Position numbers and translations under genes: made by a program | Shown: positions 32,752-41,960 of the stretch, one piece after another | How the letters are laid out: each line of letters begins with the position of its first letter | Numbering within the stretch: position 1 is the stretch's first letter | The notes under the pieces: model-generated | The model's input: the letters and a program-made list of their open reading frames with translations, nothing else | Told to the model about the DNA's origin: nothing | The model's database searches: none | Origin: Micavibrio_B sp964633355 | GTDB taxonomy: Bacteria; Pseudomonadota; Alphaproteobacteria; Micavibrionales; Micavibrionaceae | Direction: 5' to 3' | DNA length: 64,000 nt | Assembly (NCBI GenBank): GCA_964633355.1 | Contig: CAZWGO010000007.1 | Location: forward strand, 1-64,000

Positions 32752-33513
32752 TTAATCTTCTAATTCCTTTAAAAATTTTTGTGATATTTCTGAGATCGTT
32801 TTTACATCTACAAGCATTTGGACATGAAAAGCTACCGGCTTACTATTTTCTTCAAAGGAGTGTTTCATCCAAGGCCTAAAAAGACCTAAATTTTCCTGGT
32901 CTTTATTCAACCTATGGTAAGTTTCATAATTCCGTTTTTTTAATGCTTCATTTTTATTTAATTCCAAAAAATTAGATCTCTCTTGATCTTCCAAATCCAA
33001 AACATAGGGAGGAATATAAAGCGGAATTCTATGAGCTAAAGAATGCCGAAAATCTTCTAAATATGTTAGCCAATCCTTTAAACCATCCAGATATTCGCTA
33101 AAATCTCTAGATAAAACCGATTTAATATTTTTATTAGAAAATTTAACTTCAGTCTTCTTCTTAAAACTAAAGTTTTTCTCATTCACCCATATCCAAGCTA
33201 AGTTATCAATACAACCAAAGATATTAAAAATAAAACTTTGAAGATTGATACACACATTTGTTAATTCATCACCTGATAATTTATCGACGCGATCTGCGGG
33301 ACAGATAGAGAATATATTTTCTAGGCATTTTTTAAGAGTTTTAACTCTTCTTGCAAATCCATGTTTTGCAAATTCAGAAGATTTTGGGTTCTTAAAACTT
33401 AAATTTATATATCTCAGAAGAAGCCTATCACATTCTTCTAAAACATTTTTGTATTCCTTGCCTATTTCATTAAGGTCCTCTGCATTATAATAGCACTCTG
33501 GCTTACTTATCAC
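32752..33513 (-). CDS. AT-rich hypothetical protein with an R-x4-H motif (HEPN-like)
   Basis: The start is the GTG at 33513, which overlaps the guaA stop as GTGA; a GTG at 33519 is the alternative. No ATG lies near the N-terminus. The protein of about 253 aa is helical and rich in Lys, Asn, Phe and Leu. Near residue 158 it has EDFRHSLAHRIPLY, which holds an R-x4-H pattern of the kind found in HEPN ribonucleases and nucleotidyltransferase partners. The coding sequence is far more AT-rich than guaA, so it is probably acquired. The family and function are unproven. Confidence 0.6.
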   Translation of the reverse strand: MISKPECYYNAEDLNEIGKEYKNVLEECDRLLLRYINLSFKNPKSSEFAKHGFARRVKTLKKCLENIFSICPADRVDKLSGDELTNVCINLQSFIFNIFGCIDNLAWIWVNEKNFSFKKKTEVKFSNKNIKSVLSRDFSEYLDGLKDWLTYLEDFRHSLAHRIPLYIPPYVLDLEDQERSNFLELNKNEALKKRNYETYHRLNKDQENLGLFRPWMKHSFEENSKPVAFHVQMLVDVKTISEISQKFLKELED

Positions 33514-35105
33514 TCCCACTCAATCGTCCCCGGTGGTTTCGAGGTAATATCATACACAACGCGGTTGATGCCGCGGACTTCGTTGATAATGCGGGTCGAG
33601 ACGCGGCCTAGGAATTCATGGTCGAAGTGATAGTAATCCGCCGTCATACCGTCGGTCGAGGTGACGGCGCGCAAAGCGCAGACGAATTCATAGGTGCGTT
33701 CATCGCCCATGACGCCGACGGTTTTGACCGGCAGCAATACGGCAAAAGCCTGCCAGATCGCGTCATATAATCCGGCGTTGCGAATTTCCTCTAAATAGAT
33801 TGTATCGGCCTTGCGCAAGATATCGAGTTTCTCCCCAGTGATTTCGCCCGGCAGTCGGATCGCAAGTCCCGGGCCCGGGAAAGGATGGCGGCGGATAAAA
33901 TCTTCCGGCATGCCAAGCTCGCGGCCCAGCGCACGCACCTCATCTTTAAAGAGTTCGCGCAGCGGTTCGACCAGTTGCAATTTCATATAGTCGGGCAGAC
34001 CGCCGACATTGTGGTGGGACTTAATCGTTTGCGACGGACCACCGATAACGGAGACGGATTCTACCACGTCCGGATAGAGCGTGCCCTGCGCGAGAAACTC
34101 CGCGCCGCCGACTTCCTTCGAACGCTTGTCGAATACATCGATAAAAAGTTTGCCGATGGTTTTGCGTTTTGTTTCCGGATCGGACACGCCCTCTAACGCG
34201 CCAAGAAAAAGCTCCTGCGCCTGATCGTGAATGAGGGGGATATTGTAATGATCGCGGAACATCTTGACGACCTGTTCGCTTTCGCCTGCGCGCATCAATC
34301 CGGTATCGACATAGATACAGGTGAGTTGATTGCCGATGGCTTCATGCAGAAGAACTGCCGTCACCGATGAATCGACACCGCCTGACAGGCCGCAAATGAC
34401 TTTGCCCTTGCCGACTTGTGCACGAATTTTGGCAATCGATTCCTCGCGGAATGCCGCCATTGTCCAGTCGCCCTTGCAGCCGCAAATATTATGCGTGAAG
34501 TTTTTGAGAAGCTGCGCCCCGTGCGGCGTATGCACGACTTCGGGGTGGAATTGCGTCGCCCAGAAACGGCGTTCTTCGTTGGAAATAATTGCGTAAGGCG
34601 CGCCTTCGGATTTTGCGACGACCTTAAAGCCCGGTGCCATTTCAGTGACGCGGTCGCCGTGGCTCATCCATACCTGTTCATGCGCGCCCTTAGCCCAGAC
34701 GCCTTCCGAGATCGCGCTTGTCTCCACCACATCGATATAGGCGCGTCCGAATTCGCGGCCATCGGAGCCTTCGACCTTGCCGCCGAGTTGGTGCATCATC
34801 ACCTGCTGGCCGTAGCAAATGCCGAAAATCGGCAAGCCCAGATCATAGATATAGGTTGGCGGGTGCGGCGCGCCTTCGGCGTAAACGCTGCACGGGCTTC
34901 CCGATAAAATGATGCCCTTGGGCGCAAAGGCGGCGACGCGCTCTTCGGCGGCCTGATTATACGGCCAGATTTCACAATAAACACCGGATTCTCTTAAGCG
35001 GCGGGCGATGAGCTGGGTCACTTGGCTCCCGAAATCGAGGATCAGGATCTTGTCGTGATCGGCGGAAGAAACGAGGGAAACGGAAGGGGATGCGGCTGTT
35101 TTCAT
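33510..35105 (-). CDS. guaA: GMP synthase (glutamine-hydrolysing)
   Basis: This enzyme aminates XMP to GMP. The 531-aa protein has an N-terminal class I glutamine amidotransferase with the triad C97 (GICYGQQ), H187 and E189 (FHPEVVHT), an ATP pyrophosphatase domain with GLSGGVDSS near 239-247, and a complete dimerisation domain ending KPPGTIEWE. The first 15 residues before DHDKILILDFGSQ are a variable tail. The stop overlaps the GTG start of the HEPN-like gene. Confidence 0.97.
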   Translation of the reverse strand: MKTAASPSVSLVSSADHDKILILDFGSQVTQLIARRLRESGVYCEIWPYNQAAEERVAAFAPKGIILSGSPCSVYAEGAPHPPTYIYDLGLPIFGICYGQQVMMHQLGGKVEGSDGREFGRAYIDVVETSAISEGVWAKGAHEQVWMSHGDRVTEMAPGFKVVAKSEGAPYAIISNEERRFWATQFHPEVVHTPHGAQLLKNFTHNICGCKGDWTMAAFREESIAKIRAQVGKGKVICGLSGGVDSSVTAVLLHEAIGNQLTCIYVDTGLMRAGESEQVVKMFRDHYNIPLIHDQAQELFLGALEGVSDPETKRKTIGKLFIDVFDKRSKEVGGAEFLAQGTLYPDVVESVSVIGGPSQTIKSHHNVGGLPDYMKLQLVEPLRELFKDEVRALGRELGMPEDFIRRHPFPGPGLAIRLPGEITGEKLDILRKADTIYLEEIRNAGLYDAIWQAFAVLLPVKTVGVMGDERTYEFVCALRAVTSTDGMTADYYHFDHEFLGRVSTRIINEVRGINRVVYDITSKPPGTIEWE

Positions 35106-35152
35106 GCCTCTTTTTAAACATTCGGCGCGGCGGTTACAAATGCATTTATTAT

Positions 35153-35181
35153 TTGACAGGCCCCGCCCCTTTGCCTAACAA
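35153..35181 (+). promoter_or_regulatory. candidate promoter of metF-metE
   Basis: TTGACA (35153-35158) is followed after 17 bases by TAACAA (35176-35181), just upstream of the riboswitch. The -10 element is weak. Confidence 0.45.
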
Positions 35182-35205
35182 TTATAGGGTTGGCTCTGTA
35201 AGGAG

Positions 35206-35262
35206 ACAAACGCGGCATTTGACGGACAGCTTGCACCGCGTAAAAAAAGCTAAAGCGGCTGC
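35206..35262 (+). promoter_or_regulatory. SAM-II riboswitch (metA motif)
   Basis: The core elements are in order: P1 5' arm CGCGG (35211-35215), loop ATTTGACGG...CTTGCA, P1 3' arm CCGCG (35236-35240), a TAAAAAAA linker and the conserved GCTAAAG (35249-35255). The loop CAGC can pair with GCTG (35258-35261) as the expected H-type pseudoknot. This matches what I know of the SAM-II class, which is typical of alphaproteobacteria and controls methionine genes; metF and metE follow directly. SAM binding should reduce their translation. Confidence 0.8.
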
Positions 35263-35283
35263 GGCCCGGTTCTCTCAACCGAA

Positions 35284-35314
35284 CTGCTGTGGTGTCCCTA
35301 ACCGAACAGCAGGA
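35284..35314 (+). promoter_or_regulatory. hairpin enclosing the metF ribosome binding site
   Basis: CTGCTGT (35284-35290) pairs with ACAGCAG (35306-35312), whose end overlaps the AGGA (35311-35314) located six bases before the metF ATG. It lies about 20 bases past the SAM-II aptamer and may be its expression platform; that link is inferred. Confidence 0.6.
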
Positions 35315-35320
35315 CATTAA

Positions 35321-36154
35321 ATGACTGATCTTACCTATAGTTTTGAGTTTTTCCCTCCGAAATCAGAGAAATCGGCGCAGGAGCTATTAAGCAGCGTCGA
35401 AGAGCTTTCGTGTTTTTCACCGAAATTTATGACCGTGACTTTCGGTACCGGCGGCGGCTCGCGCGATACCACGCTCCAAACCCTGAAGAATTTGCAAAGA
35501 GCGGCCCACGGCATCCCCTTCGGCAGCCATTTGACCTATATCTCGCATACCAAGGACGAGCTGGACCATTATACCGATCTCCTCTGGAACCAAGGTATAC
35601 GCCATCTGGTTGCGCTGCGCGGAGACATGCCGACCAATCTTGTCTGGCCGCTCGATCCCGATGCTGAATATTACCAGTTCACGTCCGATTTCGTGGAGGC
35701 TTTGCTCAAACGCCATCCCTTCGATATCAGTGTCGGTGCCTATCCGGAAAAACACCCCGATGCGCCGGATATGCAGGCCGATTTAATCGCGCTGAAGAAA
35801 AAATGCGATGCCGGCGCCGCTCGTGCCATCACCCAACTTTTCTTCGATAACGATCTCTATTACCGCTTTGTGGACGCCACGCAAAAAGCGGGGATTACGA
35901 CGCCGATTGTGCCCGGCCTTTTGCCGATCCGCGATTTTCAAAAGGTTTGCGAATTCGCCGGTAAATGCCAAGCCAGCGTGCCCCAATTCCTGCATGAAAA
36001 ATTTGCGGGCGATATCTCGGACAATCTGGCCGAGGATTTACTCATCGAGCAAGTCGAAGACCTCGCCAAAAACGGCGTCGATCATATCCATTTCTATACA
36101 TTAAACAAAAGCAGCGTTTTGAATACTGTCTGCAAAAATTTCAGTAAAAATTAA
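35321..36154 (+). CDS. metF: methylenetetrahydrofolate reductase
   Basis: This FAD enzyme makes 5-methyltetrahydrofolate, the methyl donor for MetE. The 277-aa protein has the TIM-barrel signatures SFEFFPPKS, MTVTFGTGGGSRD, HLVALRGDMP and ITQLFFDNDLYYRF. It is the first gene behind the SAM-II riboswitch and lies 13 bases before metE, so the two last steps of methionine synthesis are regulated together. Confidence 0.95.
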   Translation: MTDLTYSFEFFPPKSEKSAQELLSSVEELSCFSPKFMTVTFGTGGGSRDTTLQTLKNLQRAAHGIPFGSHLTYISHTKDELDHYTDLLWNQGIRHLVALRGDMPTNLVWPLDPDAEYYQFTSDFVEALLKRHPFDISVGAYPEKHPDAPDMQADLIALKKKCDAGAARAITQLFFDNDLYYRFVDATQKAGITTPIVPGLLPIRDFQKVCEFAGKCQASVPQFLHEKFAGDISDNLAEDLLIEQVEDLAKNGVDHIHFYTLNKSSVLNTVCKNFSKN

Positions 36155-36167
36155 GGAGATAAAAACA

Positions 36168-38447
36168 ATGGTATTAGCCCTCAATCTCGGATTCCCCCGC
36201 ATCGGCCTGAAACGCGAATTGAAAAAAGCGCTCGAGAGTTACTGGAAAGGTGACATCTCGCGCGACGATTTATTCGCCACCGGCAAAGAGCTTCGCCTGC
36301 GCCACTGGCAATTGCAAAAAGACGCAGGAATTTCTTATGTTCCGGTCAATGATTTCTCTTATTACGATCATATGCTCGACACATCATGCCTGCTCGGCGT
36401 TATTCCGGAGCGTTATGATCTAAACGATCCCGATCTATATTTCTCGATGGCACGCGGCTCACAGAAAAACGGTCAGGACGTGATTGCCTGTGAAATGACC
36501 AAATGGTTTGACACCAATTATCACTATATCGTACCGGAACTGAAAAAAGGCCAAAGCTTCAAACTCTCGACGGATAAAATCTTTGCCGAGGCAAAAGAAG
36601 CACAAGAAGCCGGTTTTGAGCCCCACCCTGTTCTGGTCGGCCCGATCACGTTTTTAACCCTTGCTAAAAAAGCAGAAGATTTCACGACCTGCCGCTATGA
36701 GCTGACTGAATCTCTCGCCAAAGTCTATGGAGAGATTTGCCAGAAACTCGTCGCGCAAGGCATTACATGGATTCAACTCGATGAGCCCTGCCTCTGCGTC
36801 GATATTCATCCGAAAGCCAAGGAAGCCTATACTCTCGCGTATAAAATCATCAAAGACGCCGCGCCGGAGATGAATATCCATCTGGGCACTTACTTTGAAG
36901 GATTGCGTGAAAATCTCGATCTCGCCTTCTCGCTGCCAATTGCCGCACTCGGGGTCGATCTGGTCCGCGCCCCCGACCAACTGGAGCCTGCGATTGCCAA
37001 GGCGAAAGAAACAGATATTTGCCTCGTGCTCGGTCTCGTCGATGGCCGCAATGTCTGGAAAAACGATCTCTCTGCTTCGCTCGCCAAAATCGAAAAAGCG
37101 AAAGCGGTTTTGGGCGATGCCTTTGCGGTATCGGGGAGCTGTTCCCTCCTTCACTCGCCCATCGATCTCGATGAAGAAACGGCGCTCGACGCTGAAGTGA
37201 AATCATGGATGGCATTTGCAAAACAAAAGCTTGCTGAGATTTCGATTCTCGCGCGTGGCCCAACATCGGAAGAACTAGAGGAAAGCGATAAAATTGCGGA
37301 GAGCCGTAAGACATCGAAACGCATTCACAACGATGCGGTTAAAACTCGTCTAAATGCCGTGACGCCGGATATGCTGGAACGCCACCATGCCTTCCCGGTC
37401 CGCGTTAAAGCGCAGCAGCAAGCGTTAAATCTGCCCGCCTTCCCGACCACAACCATCGGCTCTTTCCCGCAGACGAAGGAAATCCGCCTCGCCCGCGCCG
37501 CCTTCAAACGCGGTGAATTGTCCGAAGCCGCCTATACGGAAGACATGAAGCGCGAGATCGAACTGGTCGTGAAGTATCAGGAAGAAGCGGGTCTCGATGT
37601 GCCTGTTCACGGCGAAGCCGAGCGCAACGACATGGTCGAATATTTCGGCGAACAGCTCGACGGTTTTGTTTTCTCGAAGAACGGCTGGGTTCAGTCTTAC
37701 GGATCGCGCTACGTCAAGCCTCCGATTATCTTCGGCGATGTCTCGCGCCCGAAGCCGATGACCGTGCAATGGTCTGCCTACGCGCAAAGCCTGACAGAGA
37801 AGCCGATGAAGGGCATGCTGACCGGACCAATCACGATCCTTTGCTGGTCTTTTGTCCGCAACGATCAACCGCGCGAACAAACCGCCAAGCAAATCGCCCT
37901 CGCCATCCGCGACGAAGTGCGTGACTTGGAGCAAGCGGGGATTCACGTCATCCAGATCGACGAACCGGCCCTTCGTGAAGGTTTGCCCTTGCGTGAATCA
38001 GACCGCGCCGCCTATCTGAAATGGGCGGTCGATGCGTTCAAACTTTCGGCGGCAACCGTTGAAGACACGACGCAGATTCACACCCATATGTGTTATGCCG
38101 AGTTCAACGATATTATCGATTCCATCGCCGCGCTCGACGCCGATGTCATCTCGATTGAAACCTCGCGCTCGCAAATGGAGCTTCTCGATGCGTTCGTTAA
38201 ATACAAATATCCGAACGAGATCGGTCCCGGCGTTTACGATATCCATAGCCCGCGCGTGCCAAGTGTCGAGGAAATGACGACGCTGCTCGAAAAAGCCCTG
38301 AAGGTTTTGAAACCGGAACAAATCTGGGTCAATCCGGATTGTGGCTTAAAGACCCGCGGCTGGCCGGAAACTAAGGCGGCTTTAGAGAACATGGTCGCCG
38401 CAGCGAAAGAGTTGCGGGCCAAAGTAAAAATCGATAAAGCGGCTTAG
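36168..38447 (+). CDS. metE: cobalamin-independent methionine synthase
   Basis: MetE transfers a methyl group from 5-methyltetrahydropteroyl-triglutamate to homocysteine. The 759-aa length is standard. The zinc ligands are H640 and C642 (HTHMC), E664 (SIETS) and C725 (NPDCGLKTRGW), all kept. The ATG at 36168 follows AAGGAGATAAAAAC. It converges on the MscS gene with a CTAG stop overlap. Confidence 0.97.
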   Translation: MVLALNLGFPRIGLKRELKKALESYWKGDISRDDLFATGKELRLRHWQLQKDAGISYVPVNDFSYYDHMLDTSCLLGVIPERYDLNDPDLYFSMARGSQKNGQDVIACEMTKWFDTNYHYIVPELKKGQSFKLSTDKIFAEAKEAQEAGFEPHPVLVGPITFLTLAKKAEDFTTCRYELTESLAKVYGEICQKLVAQGITWIQLDEPCLCVDIHPKAKEAYTLAYKIIKDAAPEMNIHLGTYFEGLRENLDLAFSLPIAALGVDLVRAPDQLEPAIAKAKETDICLVLGLVDGRNVWKNDLSASLAKIEKAKAVLGDAFAVSGSCSLLHSPIDLDEETALDAEVKSWMAFAKQKLAEISILARGPTSEELEESDKIAESRKTSKRIHNDAVKTRLNAVTPDMLERHHAFPVRVKAQQQALNLPAFPTTTIGSFPQTKEIRLARAAFKRGELSEAAYTEDMKREIELVVKYQEEAGLDVPVHGEAERNDMVEYFGEQLDGFVFSKNGWVQSYGSRYVKPPIIFGDVSRPKPMTVQWSAYAQSLTEKPMKGMLTGPITILCWSFVRNDQPREQTAKQIALAIRDEVRDLEQAGIHVIQIDEPALREGLPLRESDRAAYLKWAVDAFKLSAATVEDTTQIHTHMCYAEFNDIIDSIAALDADVISIETSRSQMELLDAFVKYKYPNEIGPGVYDIHSPRVPSVEEMTTLLEKALKVLKPEQIWVNPDCGLKTRGWPETKAALENMVAAAKELRAKVKIDKAA

Positions 38448-39759
38448 GACTTCTTCAACAGATTCCGAAGCTCGTCATCGACTTTTAAATTTACGTCTCT
38501 CTGCGGAAACGGGATTTCGATCCCGTTTTCTTTGAACAGATCCCAGATGCGGAAATAGATTTCGCTTTTGATATTTGACACACCTTGCTGGGGATCGCCG
38601 ATCCAGGCGCGAAGTTCGAAATTGACCGAATTATCGCCAAAATCCTTCATCAGGCAGGCTATAGGATGATCTTTTAAAATACGCGGGCTTTCTTTGGCTG
38701 CTGTCAGCAAAACCTCTCTTACCTTGTGCATGTCGGAATTGTAAGAAACGCCGACCGGTATATGAATCCTGATATTGCTGTCGCTATATGACCAGTTTTC
38801 AACCTTCTCCGAAATCAGGTTTTCATTCGGAATTAAATGTTCCTTGCCGTCGCGGGTCAGGACCGAGACATAACGGGCACCGAGCTTATTGACCCAGCCG
38901 TAAGTATCGTCGATGGAAATCACATCCCCCGGTTTGACCGATTTATCCATCAGGAGAATGATGCCGCTAATCAGGTTGGAAAATATCTTTTGCAGACCGA
39001 AACCAATCCCAAGACCCAGCGCACCGCCGAATACNNNNNNNNNNCCGTCAGATCGAGACCCGCCGTGTTCAAAGCAATAAAAACGGCAAAACTGTAGAGA
39101 AGAATATTGGAAAGCTTGGAAAACAGAACCTTCTGAGAGGATGTCAGGCTACCAGACCTATTGAAAAGACGCTCCAGAATTTTCGATATAAAACCGACAC
39201 ACCAGAGTAACAAGCCGAATATAACGACGGCTTTGATAATCAGCAGCAGGGAAAGACGGATTTTTCCGAACACCAATGCTTTGCTGTCGAGCATTTCCGT
39301 TGTAGGTCCGAGCAGCCCCAAGATGCTAAGCGCTGCAGTCAACCAGAGCCCAACGGCGATAATCCTCGCCCAAAAATCACTTTTAATCGTGCTTGAAGTG
39401 ATGCGGATAAAAACCCAGGCCGTTGTCAGGCTGGCAAGAATTTTTAAACCGGAAAATGCAAGGCCGTTAACTGAAAACAGCAAAATGGCGAACCATAAAG
39501 CTGCACTCAATGTAATAAAGAAAAATAATTCCTTGATCGAAAGGTTCAGATGAAGGGCGTATTTTCGCTCCCTGTTTTGCAGCCAAGTGGTAAAAGCTTT
39601 CGCGCCGTACTGCGTAAAAAACCATGCGCCGCACACGATGAGCACTATCAAACCGGTTTGAACCGCGGCGTCTATTGTAAATAGATGCTCTTCGCCGGAA
39701 GCGAGCAACTGCTGGCTCAAATTCTTTATTTTAGGTTCCAACAGGCTTATGTTGTCCAT
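38444..39759 (-). CDS. MscS-family mechanosensitive channel, interrupted by an N gap
   Basis: The N-terminal part (39759 to the gap) has five or six membrane segments and ends ALNTAGLDLT. The C-terminal part continues VFGGALGLGIGFGLQKIFSNL, the pore-helix signature, then the beta domain (KPGDVISIDDTYGWV, LIPNENLI) and the cytoplasmic alpha/beta domain. Ten N at 39035-39044 break the frame. By homology about three residues are missing, so the true gap is probably 8 bases and the gene is intact. It releases solutes under hypo-osmotic shock. Confidence 0.9.
39035..39044. other. assembly gap (10 N) inside the MscS gene
   Basis: A run of exactly ten N, identical in length to the one at 40727. This suggests a placeholder rather than a measured gap. 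Confidence 0.95.
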
Positions 39760-39813
39760 GTCATCTCCCCGCGATAAGTTATTTAATCCAACCTAACCGT
39801 ATTAGCACAAAAT

Positions 39814-41111
39814 TCAACCCTGATCGGCAGGTACTCTTTGTAACACAGCCGTAAAAAACCCGTCCGTATTGTGACGCTTGGGTGTCAGGCGCATATAGTT
39901 GCCTTCACATGGCACAGGCAGGCCTTCCGGCCAGGCTTCAGCCAAAGGCAATAGTTTGAAATCGGGATGGCGCTCCAAAAACTTCTCGACCTGCTGTTCG
40001 TTTTCTTCCGGCAATATCGAACATGTCGCATAGACTAAACGTCCGCCCGGTTTTACAGTGTGAACGACCTTGTCCATGATCTCAGCCTGTACGGCCAAGA
40101 GATCTTCGAGTGTCGGGCCGTATTGTCTCCAGCGCGTATCCGGGTTGCGGCGCCATGTTCCTGTTCCCGAACACGGCACATCCGTCAGGACGACATCAAA
40201 ATTCTGTTTTTGTTTTCTGAACCATTTGGCGTGCTTCTCATCGCTTAACGGTCTGATCTCGATAATATCAGTCACATAGGCGCGGCGCAGACGCTCGCGG
40301 CCCTTTTCCAGTCTTTTGGCTTCGGTATCCATTGCAACAATACGACCCTTGATCGCCATGGCGTTCGCGAGCGCCAGTGTTTTGCCTGCCGCCCCTGCGC
40401 AGTAATCCAAGACCTGCATGCCGGGCTTGGCGTTACAGGCCAGCGCAATCAGTTGCGAACCTTCATCCTGAATATCGATCCAGCCTTTGACAAAGGCGCG
40501 GGTTTTCGAAATGAAGGGCTTACCTTTGGCCCGCAATCCCCAAGGCGAGAAAGGCAGATCATCCATTTCAACTTTATCGTCGGCGAGCTTGGCTTTTACC
40601 TTGGCGCGGTCAGCCATCGTTACGTTGACGCGCAAATCAAGCGGCGCCGAATCCATCATCGCAGAAAGCTCGGGTACGAAATCATCGCCGAAATAGTTGC
40701 GCAAGGATTTTTCAAATTGCGGCGGGNNNNNNNNNNCATATCGTCCGTTTCCAAATCCGTTTTTAGCAAAGCCTCAAATGATTTAAGCTCGGTGTCAGAT
40801 AAAGCGTCGGGTCCGTATTTCGAGCCGTCGAAATGCTCGGGCGTTTTTTCATCTTTCTCTATAAGAGCGAGATAAGCGATCAGGATATTGCGCGGGGATT
40901 TCTCAAGACCCGCTTTTTCAAGATGCCAGCTAAGACGCGCCCAATGGCGGATAATCGCATAAGCCTTTTCGACAATCGCGTTGCGATCTTTCGACCCTAT
41001 GTATTTCCGGTTGCGCATGTAATTGCCCACCGTCCCATCCATCGGGATTTTGGATTTCTCTATAAGCTCGAAAATTTCGAGAACGGCTTTGATACGGGCG
41101 GCTGGGGTCAT
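39814..41111 (-). CDS. RsmB/NOP-type RNA cytosine-5 methyltransferase, interrupted by an N gap
   Basis: The upstream part (from the ATG at 41111) is the N-terminal helical domain, and the downstream part has the Rossmann methyltransferase fold: VLDYCAGAAGKTLALA for SAM, DVPCSGTGTWRRNPD with one catalytic cysteine, and ATCSILPEENEQQ with the other. These features define the m5C methyltransferases of the RsmB/NSUN group. Ten N at 40727-40736 interrupt the gene between ETDDM and PPQFEKSLRNYFG; a true gap of 8 bases, or 8 plus a multiple of 3, would restore the frame. The target is probably 16S rRNA, but paralogues exist. Confidence 0.88.
40727..40736. other. assembly gap (10 N) inside the RsmB-like gene
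   Basis: Second run of ten N. As with the first gap, the flanking frames disagree when ten bases are assumed and agree when the length is 2 modulo 3. Confidence 0.95.
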
Positions 41112-41241
41112 ATCATTCTAATAGGATATCAATTGCTTATTAGCACTATCTATTTATTATATTGTCATAATATTAAAAATGTTGACATAATATTTATGCG
41201 CATGTAATGTTCGTTCAGAAATTTTATTTTAGGAGATTAAA

Positions 41242-41721
41242 GTGATAGGTAAAGTTGGAATTGGGATATGGGCAGTTTGGGGCTTTGCTACAGCCATACA
41301 AATTGATTGGAACGGCGCTGAAATCGTTAAGCCAGGCAAGGTAATTGAACTTAATACAGAAGCAGGGCATGTAACACGGCATGTCGATAGCGCTGAATTT
41401 TTTGCTGACCCTATTACAGGAAATCGGTACCATAATTCAACAACAACGCTTGTTGAAATGCCTAAAGGCGGAAACATAGTATGCAAACAAGATTTTTGGC
41501 GTGCAAATAATAGAAACGTTGTATTGCCATTTATATCTTATGACAGGAGCCAAACCGATATATACAAAGGGGATGTATATTTGCCAAAGTGCAAATCAAT
41601 TTCGTCTGACGACACGGCTAGGTTGAAAGTAAGTTTTGAAACGCCAAAGCAGATTAAAACTGAGCAGCTAGATGGCGCTCTATCGATTGGATCGCATCTT
41701 AAACTTTCGATAGCTGGTTAA
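41242..41721 (+). CDS. hypothetical protein with an N-terminal hydrophobic segment, 159 aa
   Basis: The start is a GTG at 41242 with AGGAG eight bases upstream. Residues 2-20 (IGKVGIGIWAVWGFATAIQ) form a single hydrophobic helix, a membrane anchor or signal. The rest is soluble, with two cysteines (NIVCKQDFW and PKCKSIS) that could form a disulfide in the periplasm. The coding sequence is AT-rich. I do not recognise the family. A terminator follows at 41739. Confidence 0.65.
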   Translation: MIGKVGIGIWAVWGFATAIQIDWNGAEIVKPGKVIELNTEAGHVTRHVDSAEFFADPITGNRYHNSTTTLVEMPKGGNIVCKQDFWRANNRNVVLPFISYDRSQTDIYKGDVYLPKCKSISSDDTARLKVSFETPKQIKTEQLDGALSIGSHLKLSIAG

Positions 41722-41738
41722 GTGAGATTGCAAACATG

Positions 41739-41768
41739 AAAAACCCGCCCTAATGAGGCGGGTTTTTA
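41739..41768 (+). terminator. Rho-independent terminator
   Basis: AAACCCGCC-CTAATGA-GGCGGGTTT followed by TT. It ends the 159-aa hypothetical gene. Confidence 0.85.
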
Positions 41769-41877
41769 GATTCTATCATGCGCACGAGTATAATGAATAC
41801 ATACCGATAAAATATTGCGGTGTTTGTATCAGCTTTACTTCCAGACTTAAATAACTATCTTGAGTCCTGATTTTAGT

Positions 41878-41933
41878 TGCCACGAAGGCACGAAGGAAAA
41901 TCAAAAACTTCGTATCTTCGTGTCTTCGTGGCT
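41878..41933. repeat. palindromic repeat, family D
   Basis: TGCCACGAAGGCACGAAGG and CTTCGTGTCTTCGTGGC are the arms. It is the second clear copy after 13080 and lies before the oxidoreductase gene. Confidence 0.75.
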
Positions 41934-41960
41934 AATTTTTGTATCTGACGGGAGAATTAC

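Noticed and set aside
35090..35320. 76-codon plus-strand frame ending directly before metF
   Set aside because: It runs through the promoter, the SAM-II aptamer and the ribosome-site hairpin, which explain the sequence better. Its start lies inside guaA, and the peptide has no coding character.
38971..39759. Frameshifted or pseudogene MscS
   Set aside because: The break coincides exactly with ten N, and the family motif continues on the other side.
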